Source: an uncultured Bacilli bacterium
GTDB taxonomy: Bacteria > Bacillota_I > Bacilli_A > RF39 > UBA660
Length of the DNA: 19,650 nt
Direction: 5' to 3'
Assembly (NCBI GenBank): GCA_947631895.1
Contig: CANRMU010000003.1
Coordinates: 1-19,650, forward strand
This document shows positions 7,480-14,595 of the stretch, in pieces (within the stretch, counting starts at the first letter, position 1; each line of letters begins with the position of its first letter). The translations under genes and the position numbers were made by a program. The notes below the pieces were generated by a model, which saw nothing but the letters and a program-made list of their open reading frames with translations, ran no database searches and was not told the origin of the DNA.

Positions 7480-8108
7480 ATGAGGCTAAATAAAAAAGTA
7501 AGGGGAGTAATACTTTGAATATTATTAACAGTTATTATGGGCGTAAGTACAACTTATGCTTTTTGGCGTTATGGATTTAAAAATGAAGAAGAGGATTATG
7601 TTAAAATAGCTTGTTTAGATATTACTTTTGAGGGTAAAAATGATATCTATTTAGAAGATGCTGGACCAATGTATGATTATGAGTTAGAAGATTACTAAAT
7701 TTTTTTTAAATAAAAGAAAAAGTAGCTGGAGAAAATGAAATAGTTCATGGGCTATTTGATGAAAGTGAAAATGGAACAGAAGCAATAGAAGGTTATGCAG
7801 TATGTGAAAGCAATGACTTAAATTGTGTAGGTTATTTACAAAGTGATGGTAAAGTAAAAGTCAATCCCGATAGCAGTTATTTATTTAATGGCTTTTCTAG
7901 TGCTAAAACAGTAATTGGTTTTGAAAATTTAGATACAAGTAATGTAACAAATATGAATAATATGTTTAGTGGTTCACCAAATTTAAAACATATTACCTTA
8001 GGTTCAAGATTTATTCATAATTTAAGTGCAACAACAAATAATATGCTTCAAAATTGTGGAGCCCCAGAACGTCCAAGTGATTCATCATGAAAAGGTGTAA
8101 GTTTTTGA
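7480..8108 (+). pseudogene. decayed BspA-type (DUF285) surface protein gene
   Basis: A good ribosome binding site (AAGGTG, 7468-7473) precedes ATG 7480. The first part encodes the N-terminal membrane anchor of this surface family (VIMGVSTTYAFWRYGF) and a stretch like the start of its TasA/camelysin-type domain (IACLDITFEG), but has TGA at 7516-7518 and ends at TAA 7696-7698. After a deletion and frame change, a second open part (7710-8087) encodes a region parallel to the intact gene at 2-1408: HGLFDESENG, VGYLQSDG, SSYLFNGF, one DUF285 repeat (GFENLDTSNVTNMNNMF) and the cap ITLGSRFIH ... ERPSD. A second TGA (8088-8090) stands six codons before the final TGA. Both internal TGAs fall where Trp would suit the family. 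Most of the middle is missing, so a functional protein is unlikely. Confidence 0.8.
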
Positions 8109-8115
8109 TTAATAT

Positions 8116-8149
8116 AAAAAGAATAGATTTTGTGTTGTCTATTCTTTTT
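8116..8149. terminator. bidirectional intrinsic terminator
   Basis: A 12-bp perfect stem pairs AAAAAGAATAGA (8116-8127) with TCTATTCTTTTT (8138-8149) around a 10-nt loop. T tracts follow on both strands, so it can end both the pseudogene transcript and the convergent YjcZ-like gene. Confidence 0.85.
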
Positions 8150-8154
8150 TAAGA

Positions 8155-8346
8155 TTAATTATTGTTATTATTGTTACCGTACCATCCAGCTCCAATTATA
8201 ATAACTAATAAGATGAATAAAACAATCCATATAGCGGCTCCTGCGCCATATCCAGATGTATAACCAGCATATCCACCATTGCAGCATGGTTGTTGATATC
8301 CGCCATATCCGCCGCCATAGTATCCATTATTTCCATAATAATACAT
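8155..8346 (-). CDS. YjcZ-like tiny Gly/Tyr-rich membrane protein
   Basis: The protein has 63 residues: a Gly/Tyr/Asn-rich N-terminal part (NNGYYGGGYGGYQQ) with a Cys pair (PCCNGG), one membrane segment AAIWIVLFILLVIIIGAGW at about 38-56, and a six-Asn tail. The segment IVLFILLVIIIG closely matches the tiny_TM family of Bacillus (YjcZ/YjcM-type, often named sporulation protein YjcZ). The start is ATG 8346, 8 nt from AAGGAGG; the frame is open further to 8394, but that would run through the ribosome binding site. A perfect TATAAT lies upstream (8376-8371). The role of the family is not settled; membrane location is clear, any link to sporulation is inference. Confidence 0.8.
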   Translation of the reverse strand: MYYYGNNGYYGGGYGGYQQPCCNGGYAGYTSGYGAGAAIWIVLFILLVIIIGAGWYGNNNNNN

Positions 8347-8370
8347 ATATGTAACCTCCTTAATCTTTCT

Positions 8371-8376
8371 ATTATA
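8371..8376 (-). promoter_or_regulatory. -10 element of the YjcZ-like gene
   Basis: TATAAT on the minus strand at 8376-8371 lies about 12 nt before AAGGAGG. There is no clear -35 at the expected distance. Confidence 0.45.
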
Positions 8377-8442
8377 GTTTATTAAATTGTTCATTTTTTG
8401 ACATTAAAAAAAGAGATTTTTATCAAAAAAATTGTCAATATA

Positions 8443-8451
8443 TGATAAGAT
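8443..8451 (+). promoter_or_regulatory. possible extended -10 of the second SEDS gene
   Basis: TGATAAGAT at 8443-8451 resembles the extended -10 seen at other genes here. It sits just after TGTCAA (8433-8438), which forms an inverted pair with TTGACA at 8398-8403. Confidence 0.35.
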
Positions 8452-8469
8452 ATTTATGGTGAGTAAAAT

Positions 8470-9621
8470 ATGCAAAATTTATTTCGAAAACTAGATAAGC
8501 CTTTGCTTTTTATGACTATTATCTATTCAATTTTAGGTTTAGTTATGATTTTATCAGCATCAAGTGTTTCGGCTGTTTTACGTTATGATGTATCGCCTTA
8601 TTATTTTTTTACTAAACAACTTATTTATATGATTGCCTCATATATTGTAGGAATATTTATTTTAACTCAAAAAACTGATAAATATAAGATATGGGGAATA
8701 TTATATATTATTGGAGTTTTAATATTATTAGGTTTAGTTTTTAGTTTTGGAGTAATTGCTGGTGGAGCTCAAAGTTGGTTAGATTTAGGTTTTTTTAATC
8801 TTCAGCCTACTGAATTTGCTAAAACAGCTTTAATAATATTTATGGGTGTTTTTTATGAAAAAAGTATTAAAAAACAAAAACCTTTTACTTATAATTTAAT
8901 TCCAATTATTATTGCTTTTGTAATATTTATTTTTATAGCTATGCAACCTGACTTTGGTGGTGCTGTTATTGTTGCGGGTATTACTTTTTTTACTTTTTTA
9001 GTAATTCCTTTTCCTAAAAAAAGTAAAGTAAAGATTATTAAAAATATTGGGATTGCTTTAATTATTGGAGCAGGGCTTCTTTTATATACTAAATCCGATA
9101 TTTTTAATAGTACGCAATTACAAAGATTAAAATTTCAAGCGCCATGTAGTAGATATATGGAAGATACTGGTTATCAAGTTTGTAATGGTTTTATTGCTTT
9201 TCATAATGGTGGTTTATTTGGGGTAGGTCTTGGAAATTCTACGCAAAAATATTTATATTTGCCAGAAGCTCATACAGATTTTATTTTTCCAATAATTGTT
9301 GAAGAATTAGGATTATTGGCAGGTATTTCAGTTATTTTAGGTTATTTTTATATTTTATATCGAATTTTAAAACTAGCTAAAAGAGCTGATTGTTTAAGAA
9401 ATCAAATTATTTGTTATGGAACGTTTATTTATATTTTATTGCATTTATTAATTAATTTTTTAGGGACTTTAGCTTTAGTACCTTTAACTGGTGTTCCATT
9501 ACCATTTTTAAGTTATGGGGGATCATTTTGTTTTAATATAATTGCAATAATGTTTGTTTTACAAAGAATATCAATTGAATCATATGAAAATGAACAAAAT
9601 AGAGTAATTGCTAATTTGTAA
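8470..9621 (+). CDS. second SEDS protein (FtsW/RodA/SpoVE family)
   Basis: A 383-residue polytopic membrane protein with the SEDS signature: LQPTEFAKTALI (111-122), QPDFGGAV, GYQVCNGFIAFHNGGLFGVG, LPEAHTDFIFPIIVEELG with the proposed catalytic Asp270, and PLTGVPLPFLSYGGS. The NSTQKYLYLPE stretch resembles FtsW more than RodA (which usually has a QxxFxPERxTDFIF-like form), so the usual FtsW/RodA split cannot be assigned from sequence alone. The large external loop carries an unusual Cys pair (C226 and C238) and a short insertion before GYQ. ATG 8470 follows GGTGAG. The downstream order SEDS-cvpA-trxA with short gaps suggests one transcript. Expected role: polymerisation of lipid II for elongation or division. 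Confidence 0.9.
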   Translation: MQNLFRKLDKPLLFMTIIYSILGLVMILSASSVSAVLRYDVSPYYFFTKQLIYMIASYIVGIFILTQKTDKYKIWGILYIIGVLILLGLVFSFGVIAGGAQSWLDLGFFNLQPTEFAKTALIIFMGVFYEKSIKKQKPFTYNLIPIIIAFVIFIFIAMQPDFGGAVIVAGITFFTFLVIPFPKKSKVKIIKNIGIALIIGAGLLLYTKSDIFNSTQLQRLKFQAPCSRYMEDTGYQVCNGFIAFHNGGLFGVGLGNSTQKYLYLPEAHTDFIFPIIVEELGLLAGISVILGYFYILYRILKLAKRADCLRNQIICYGTFIYILLHLLINFLGTLALVPLTGVPLPFLSYGGSFCFNIIAIMFVLQRISIESYENEQNRVIANL

Positions 9622-9656
9622 AAAATAGATTATAATTATAATAGGAGTTGATTAAA

Positions 9657-10355
9657 ATGTTATTTGACGTTATTATTGTGTTGTTTTTATTAATGGGAAT
9701 GGCAGTTGGTTTTAAACGTGGGGTATTTAAAAGTGCCGTGATGTTTGTTGGAACTATTTTAGTATTAATTATTGCTTTTTATTTAAAAAATCCTTTATCA
9801 AAGTTAATGTATACTTATTTGCCGTTCTTTAATTTTTGGAATGGGGTAAAAATATTTAATATTTTCTTATATGAAGCGATAGCGTTTTTAATTGTTTATG
9901 TAGTATTAATGAGTATATTACAAATTTTAATTAATGTGACAGGGATATTTGAAAAGATTTTAAAATTTACAATTATTTTGGGTCTTCCATCTAAAATATT
10001 AGGAGCGATATTAGGGTTATTTGAAAGTTATGTTTTGATCTTTTTGTTATTATTTGTTGGATGTAGAATATCTTTTTTAACACCGATGATTGAGGAAAGT
10101 AAAGTGGCTGATTTTGTATTAACTAAGAGTCCTTTAATTTCTAATATTACTAATGATTATTATCTAGCATTTGAAGAAGTATATGGTTTAAAAGAAAAAT
10201 ATGATAATTCTAATAATATTTTGGAATATAATAAAGAAGCTTTAGATATTTTATTAAAATATAAGTTAATTACAACTGAAAGTGCTTCAAAATTAGTTCT
10301 AAAAGGAAAATTGGATTTTGATGGAGCTAAAGAAATAATAGAAAGTCATAGGTGA
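9657..10355 (+). CDS. CvpA family membrane protein
   Basis: A 232-residue protein whose first ~140 residues hold about four membrane segments and match the CvpA family: MLFDVIIVLFLLMGMAVG, then KRGVFKSAVMFVG and a later LILINVTGIFEKILKF-like stretch. A soluble tail of about 65-80 residues follows. CvpA proteins are linked to colicin V export, envelope integrity and cell shape in other bacteria; no precise activity can be deduced here. ATG 9657 is supported by AGGAG (9643-9647), 9 nt upstream; TTG 9648 directly abuts that site and is rejected. Two overlapping-phase TATAAT hexamers (9631-9642) stand between the SEDS gene and cvpA and could add a promoter. Its stop (TGA 10353-10355) overlaps the ribosome binding site of trxA. 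Confidence 0.85.
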   Translation: MLFDVIIVLFLLMGMAVGFKRGVFKSAVMFVGTILVLIIAFYLKNPLSKLMYTYLPFFNFWNGVKIFNIFLYEAIAFLIVYVVLMSILQILINVTGIFEKILKFTIILGLPSKILGAILGLFESYVLIFLLLFVGCRISFLTPMIEESKVADFVLTKSPLISNITNDYYLAFEEVYGLKEKYDNSNNILEYNKEALDILLKYKLITTESASKLVLKGKLDFDGAKEIIESHR

Positions 10356-10359
10356 TTAG

Positions 10360-10656
10360 ATGTTAAAATATTTAGAAAATGAAAATGATTTTGCTAATGA
10401 AATTAATAAAGATATGGTCTTAGTTGATTTTTATGCTGATTGGTGTGGACCTTGTAAATTGATGGGGAAAGTTTTAGAAGAGATGAATAGTATTGATATT
10501 TTGAAAGTTAATGTTGATAATTTTCCAGATATTGCTAGAGAATTTAAAGTTATGTCTATTCCTACTTTAATTGTGTTTAAAAATGGGTTAGAAGTAAGTA
10601 AAAAGATTGGTTTTATTAGTAAAGATGAATTAAATAATTGGTTAAGTAATAATTAA
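10360..10656 (+). CDS. trxA: thioredoxin
   Basis: A 98-residue cytosolic thioredoxin that keeps protein disulfides reduced with thioredoxin reductase. The active site WCGPC is at 28-32 (C29, C32), preceded by VDFYAD; the cis-proline motif IPT is at 67-69 (P68). Length is a little short of the usual 105 but the fold is complete. ATG 10360 follows AGGTGAT, which overlaps the cvpA stop, so the two are translationally coupled. A terminator at 10680 closes the unit. Confidence 0.93.
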   Translation: MLKYLENENDFANEINKDMVLVDFYADWCGPCKLMGKVLEEMNSIDILKVNVDNFPDIAREFKVMSIPTLIVFKNGLEVSKKIGFISKDELNNWLSNN

Positions 10657-10679
10657 TTTAAATTGTCAAATTTATGTCT

Positions 10680-10708
10680 AAAACTAACTTGATTTGGTTA
10701 GTTTTTTT
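10680..10708 (+). terminator. intrinsic terminator after trxA
   Basis: A 9-bp stem pairs 10680-10688 (AAAACTAAC) with 10697-10705 (GTTAGTTTT) around an 8-nt loop, and the T tract runs to 10708. It separates the SEDS-cvpA-trxA unit from the next gene and lies inside a longer open frame that begins at 10674, arguing against that start. Confidence 0.8.
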
Positions 10709-10716
10709 CTATTTAT

Positions 10717-10724
10717 GCTATACT
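10717..10724 (+). promoter_or_regulatory. extended -10 promoter of the 711-aa gene
   Basis: TGCTATACT (10716-10724) is a TGN plus TATACT element. The expected start site near 10731 lies immediately before AGGTGATGTT and the ATG at 10746. Confidence 0.55.
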
Positions 10725-10745
10725 TATTATAAACTAGGTGATGTT

Positions 10746-12881
10746 ATGAATGAAATTGATTATAAATTAAAAAATATATTATATAAAGAAATTGATGTTT
10801 TAGATGATAATGTTTTAGAAAAATATTTTGAACATTTAGATCATTTAATAGATGCAATTATTATAATTAGATTTAAAGAGTTAAAAAATAATTTTTTTAG
10901 TATTGATGAGATGGATTATTTTTTAAAACAAGGGATTGATTTTGTTTGTGAAAAAAAAGATGAAAAATATTTAGAATTAATTACTAAAAATATTTTAAAT
11001 AAAATTAATACTGCTGTTAATTATCCAGTAGAAATTGATTTTGAAGAGATTAATCACTATATAATAGATATTTATCATACAATCAGTTATACTGATGTTT
11101 TTCCTAAAGATATTGTCAATGAAATGTATAATTTAATATTAAGAAAAATAAAAGATGCTTATTTTAAATTAACGAAAAAAGAAATTAAAGATGAATTATG
11201 TGAAAAATTAGATTATACCGAAAAGAAAGAAAAAACAATTATTAATAGTTATAAGTTAAAGAAAGTAAATGAATATCTTAAAAAAAGAGAATATGATAAA
11301 TTAAATATTTCTAAAAATAAATTACAATTAATGATTAAAGAGAAAAGAGAAAATATTTTAAATAATAGAAATATTAAAAATAAGATAAAGATTAGTGATG
11401 AGGATTTTAATTATTTTGAAGAAAGATTTATTCAAGGGTCGTTAAATGTAGAAGAAATTATGAAATTATTAAATTGTTCTAAAAAAATTGGTTTAATGAT
11501 TTTAAGAAAATATAATGAAGTATTATTAGAGATTAGTAATAATATTACTTTAGATAAGTTTCAAAAAAATAAATTATTGTATCAAAGAAGACATAAAGTG
11601 GGTTTTGATTATAATAATTTTGTGATTGTAAAAAATTCTTCTTATTTAACTTTTGTAGAAGAAATTATTAAATGCTTACCTGTAGCTTTAAAAGAAAAGA
11701 TTGTAAGTAATCCTAAGAATTATGAAGAGATAGCTTTTTTAATTCCCTTTTTAAATTATTTTCCAGAATTAGATATTGATAAGTATTGTAAAATATTAAA
11801 AAATTATCCTGTAGTTAAAGAAAGTATTTTAAAAGAAAAAGAATGTAGACAAAAATATATTTCTGATCAAGAATGGCTTTTAGGTCATATTTTAGATATT
11901 ATTACTTTATCTTTAGGATATTCTAATGTTAATGAAGCACAATATGCTTTACTTGGAAAAGAAGTGTATGAAAAAAATCCTTTAAGAAGTGCTAAGTATG
12001 CTGAATTTTATTTAAAAATGCTTAATAAAAAGAGTTCTTATTTACCAATAATTAAAAGTAATTATCAAGGATATACTTATGAATTAGGTAATTATTCTGA
12101 TAGTAAAAGATTACTTATTGGTACTTATTGTGAGGGTAGTTGTATTGATTTGTTTAATAATAAGGGTCGAGAAACTTATGAAAAAGTATTATTAGATAAA
12201 GATGCTGATGTGATTATGATAAATAATCCTAATAAAGAATTTTATAGTAGAATTATTGTTTTTCGTAAGGGAAATTTTGTTTTAATGGCTCCAATTAAAA
12301 ATAAAAGTCTTAGTCATGATTGTAATTTGTTTGATAAAAATTTAGTTAAACATATTGCTTTAAGTATTATAAAAGAGAGTATGAAAAATGATGATAATAT
12401 TGATTTTGTTTTAATGGCTAATACAACTTTTTATAATGATAAAGGAGAATCGATTAATGATTTTGCAACTTTAGATGATATTAGGTTTACAACACTTTTT
12501 CCTCATGCTGATTTAGATGAAAAAGTTTTAGTTTTAGCATCTAAGCCAGATGCTAAGTATGTATCTTTTGATGTTAGTCCGAAAGAAGAATATTATGAAG
12601 TAAGAAAAAAGATTAATTATCATCCAACTAATGAAGATGTTTTAAGAGTTCTAGCGCTTAATAATTTGTTAAATAATGATGAAGAGTCTCTTAAACCATT
12701 TGATGTTTGTGATTATCTTGAAGTGATTGTTGGAGATTGTTTTGTTTTAGCTTTAAGAAAAGATTATACTATTTTTGAATGTTTACTTTCTAATGCGTCT
12801 AAAATAAGTGTTAATGAATTTGTTAATGCTAAGATGAAATTAATGGAAAAAGCTGAAATAAATAAGTTTCCTATGATATAA
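10746..12881 (+). CDS. large uncharacterised cytosolic protein
   Basis: I do not recognise this 711-residue protein. It has no signal peptide or membrane segment. Residues ~1-230 are highly charged and helical with long Lys/Glu runs; ~230-290 contain an HTH-like stretch (FIQGSLNVEEIMKLLNCSKK ...); the C-terminal ~300 residues look globular, with beta-rich segments such as SRIIVFRKGNFVLMAPI and cysteines in CEGSCIDL. ATG 10746 is chosen because AGGTGATGTT lies directly upstream and because the longer frame from 10674 would cross a terminator and the promoter. It stands between trxA and obgE and is likely a separate transcript. Its TAA stop (12879-12881) overlaps the obgE promoter. Confidence 0.8.
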   Translation: MNEIDYKLKNILYKEIDVLDDNVLEKYFEHLDHLIDAIIIIRFKELKNNFFSIDEMDYFLKQGIDFVCEKKDEKYLELITKNILNKINTAVNYPVEIDFEEINHYIIDIYHTISYTDVFPKDIVNEMYNLILRKIKDAYFKLTKKEIKDELCEKLDYTEKKEKTIINSYKLKKVNEYLKKREYDKLNISKNKLQLMIKEKRENILNNRNIKNKIKISDEDFNYFEERFIQGSLNVEEIMKLLNCSKKIGLMILRKYNEVLLEISNNITLDKFQKNKLLYQRRHKVGFDYNNFVIVKNSSYLTFVEEIIKCLPVALKEKIVSNPKNYEEIAFLIPFLNYFPELDIDKYCKILKNYPVVKESILKEKECRQKYISDQEWLLGHILDIITLSLGYSNVNEAQYALLGKEVYEKNPLRSAKYAEFYLKMLNKKSSYLPIIKSNYQGYTYELGNYSDSKRLLIGTYCEGSCIDLFNNKGRETYEKVLLDKDADVIMINNPNKEFYSRIIVFRKGNFVLMAPIKNKSLSHDCNLFDKNLVKHIALSIIKESMKNDDNIDFVLMANTTFYNDKGESINDFATLDDIRFTTLFPHADLDEKVLVLASKPDAKYVSFDVSPKEEYYEVRKKINYHPTNEDVLRVLALNNLLNNDEESLKPFDVCDYLEVIVGDCFVLALRKDYTIFECLLSNASKISVNEFVNAKMKLMEKAEINKFPMI

Positions 12882-12882
12882 T
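12874..12882 (+). promoter_or_regulatory. extended -10 promoter of obgE overlapping a stop codon
   Basis: TGATATAAT at 12874-12882 has a perfect TATAAT and the TGN extension, and contains the TAA stop of the preceding gene. The expected start site near 12889 is immediately before AAGGAGG. Confidence 0.5.
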
Positions 12883-12904
12883 AAGAAAAAAAGGAGGCAT
12901 TCTT

Positions 12905-14179
12905 ATGTTTCAAGATGAAGTAAAACTAAAATTAGTAGCTGGTAAAGGGGGAGATGGTTGTACTTCTTTTCGGCGGGAAAAATATGTTCCGATGGGAGGT
13001 CCTGATGGTGGTAATGGAGGACGTGGGGGCAATATTGTTTTTGTTGCTGAAAAAGGTTTAAAAACTTTAGTTGATTTAAAATATCATAAAATTGTTAAAG
13101 CAAATAAGGGTGAGAATGGTAAGGGTAAAAATATGACTGGTAAAAATGCCCAAGATATTATTATTAAAGTACCTTTAGGAACAACGATTTATGATGATGA
13201 TACGAATCTTATTATTGCTGATTTAACGGTGGATAAAGAAAAGGTTATTGTTGCTCAAGGGGGAAGAGGTGGTTTAGGAAATAAAGCTTTTGCTACTCAT
13301 GATAATCCAGCTCCTACTTTTTCTCTATTAGGAGAACCTGGGGAAATTAGATATATTAAATGTGAATTAAAATTACTTGCTGATGTTGGATTAATTGGGA
13401 TGCCGAGTGTTGGTAAATCATCGATATTAGCTAGTGTATCTAATTCTAATCCTAAAATTGCTAGTTATCATTTTACAACTTTAAATCCTAATTTAGGAGT
13501 GGTAACTTTAAAAGATAAAAGTACTTTTATCTTAGCAGATTTACCTGGATTAATAGAAGGGGCTAGTAAAGGTATAGGGTTAGGTATTAAATTTTTAAGA
13601 CATGCATCTCGTTGTAAGATTTTAGCTCATGTTATTGATATGTCGGCTAGTGAAGGACGTAATCCTATTTCTGATTATGAAATTATTAGAGAAGAAATTA
13701 AATCTTATAGTGAAAAACTTGCTAATAAAAAAGAAATTATAATTGCTAATAAAATGGATATACCGACTGCTAAAGAAAATCTAAAATTATTTAAAGAACA
13801 ATATCCAGATAAAATTATTTTTGAAGTATCGGCTATTAATCATACTGGTTTAAATGAAGTATTAGAATATTTAAATCAAATGCTTAAAACATTTCAAAAT
13901 GAAAATTTATATAATGATGATGAATTTGAAAGAACAATTATTTATCGTTTTAAAAATGAAAAACCATATACCATTAGTAGGGAAGATGGTATATGGATAA
14001 TTAAGGGAAAAGAAATTGAAAAATTATTTGCAATGACCAGATTGGATGAAGATGAAGCGATTTTAAGATTAATGCGTAAATTAAAAGGGATGGGTATTGA
14101 TGATGAACTAAAACGTTTAGGTGCCCAAAAAGGGGATGAAATTGAAATAAATAATTATCTTTTTGAATGGAGTGATTAA
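12905..14179 (+). CDS. obgE: ObgE/CgtA, ribosome-associated GTPase
   Basis: Obg GTPases act in late 50S assembly and stress control. The 424 residues show all three domains: the glycine-rich Obg fold (1-~157; GGDGCTSFRREKYVPMGG, GGNGGRGG), the G domain (G1 GMPSVGKSS 165-173, G2 Thr192, G3 DLPG 212-215, G4 NKMD 282-285, G5 SA 309-310), and the C-terminal OCT domain (~345-424) found mainly in Gram-positives. The G1 loop differs slightly from the common GFPNVGKST. AAGGAGG precedes ATG 12905. The last codons overlap those of the convergent gene at 14176; the TTAA at 14176-14179 supplies both stops. Confidence 0.96.
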   Translation: MFQDEVKLKLVAGKGGDGCTSFRREKYVPMGGPDGGNGGRGGNIVFVAEKGLKTLVDLKYHKIVKANKGENGKGKNMTGKNAQDIIIKVPLGTTIYDDDTNLIIADLTVDKEKVIVAQGGRGGLGNKAFATHDNPAPTFSLLGEPGEIRYIKCELKLLADVGLIGMPSVGKSSILASVSNSNPKIASYHFTTLNPNLGVVTLKDKSTFILADLPGLIEGASKGIGLGIKFLRHASRCKILAHVIDMSASEGRNPISDYEIIREEIKSYSEKLANKKEIIIANKMDIPTAKENLKLFKEQYPDKIIFEVSAINHTGLNEVLEYLNQMLKTFQNENLYNDDEFERTIIYRFKNEKPYTISREDGIWIIKGKEIEKLFAMTRLDEDEAILRLMRKLKGMGIDDELKRLGAQKGDEIEINNYLFEWSD

Positions 14180-14478
14180 TTTTCTAATTTTAATATTGAA
14201 CCTATTACTAATTTTTCTTTAATGTCTTTAGGGATTAGAAATATCTTTTTCTGATCTTTTTTTAAAGTAATTAATTTGTTTTTAGTTATATTTCGATAAA
14301 TATTTTCTACTTGATAATCATTATTTGCAATAAAAACATGATAGTTATTATTAACTAAAAAAACTTTTTTCTTAGGATAGTAAAGAATTGTATTACTATC
14401 TTTTTTAATACTTAATTTTTGTTTTAAGTTTGTAACTTCTAAGACATCATAATGTTTTAAACCTAATTTTAATTTCAT
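14176..14478 (-). CDS. small basic protein, function unknown
   Basis: A 100-residue, Lys/Asn/Ile-rich basic protein with no membrane segment; beta-like segments (TILYYPKKKVFLVNNNYHVFI) dominate. I do not recognise it. Support comes from the ribosome binding site AAGGA before ATG 14478 and from TTGACA (minus strand, 14521-14516) in the intergenic region; the latter is not spaced properly to the nearby TATAAT. It is convergent with obgE, sharing a 4-bp overlap, and divergent from the HerA gene. Confidence 0.6.
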   Translation of the reverse strand: MKLKLGLKHYDVLEVTNLKQKLSIKKDSNTILYYPKKKVFLVNNNYHVFIANNDYQVENIYRNITKNKLITLKKDQKKIFLIPKDIKEKLVIGSILKLEN

Positions 14479-14557
14479 TAAATCATTCCTTATCTACTAA
14501 ATTATATCTAAATCATGTCAAATTAGAACAAAAATCATTTTTTTCATTTAAAAAGTA

Positions 14558-14566
14558 TGATATAAT
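14558..14566 (+). promoter_or_regulatory. extended -10 promoter of the HerA gene
   Basis: TGATATAAT at 14558-14566 has a perfect TATAAT with the TGN extension. The expected start site near 14573 is just before the ribosome binding site GAGATGGGTG. Confidence 0.6.
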
Positions 14567-14595
14567 TTTTAAAGAATAGAGATGGGTGAATTAAG

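Noticed and set aside
7516..8090. Genetic code 4 (TGA = Trp), as in Mycoplasma
   Set aside because: TGA is the natural stop of murG, cvpA and the XRE gene, with the next start or terminator placed accordingly, and Trp elsewhere is TGG. The in-frame TGAs occur only in the gene that is also broken by a deletion.
8398..8438. Terminator or riboswitch formed by TTGACA ... TGTCAA upstream of the second SEDS gene
   Set aside because: Only six base pairs enclose a long A/T-rich loop, and no T tract or conserved aptamer is visible.
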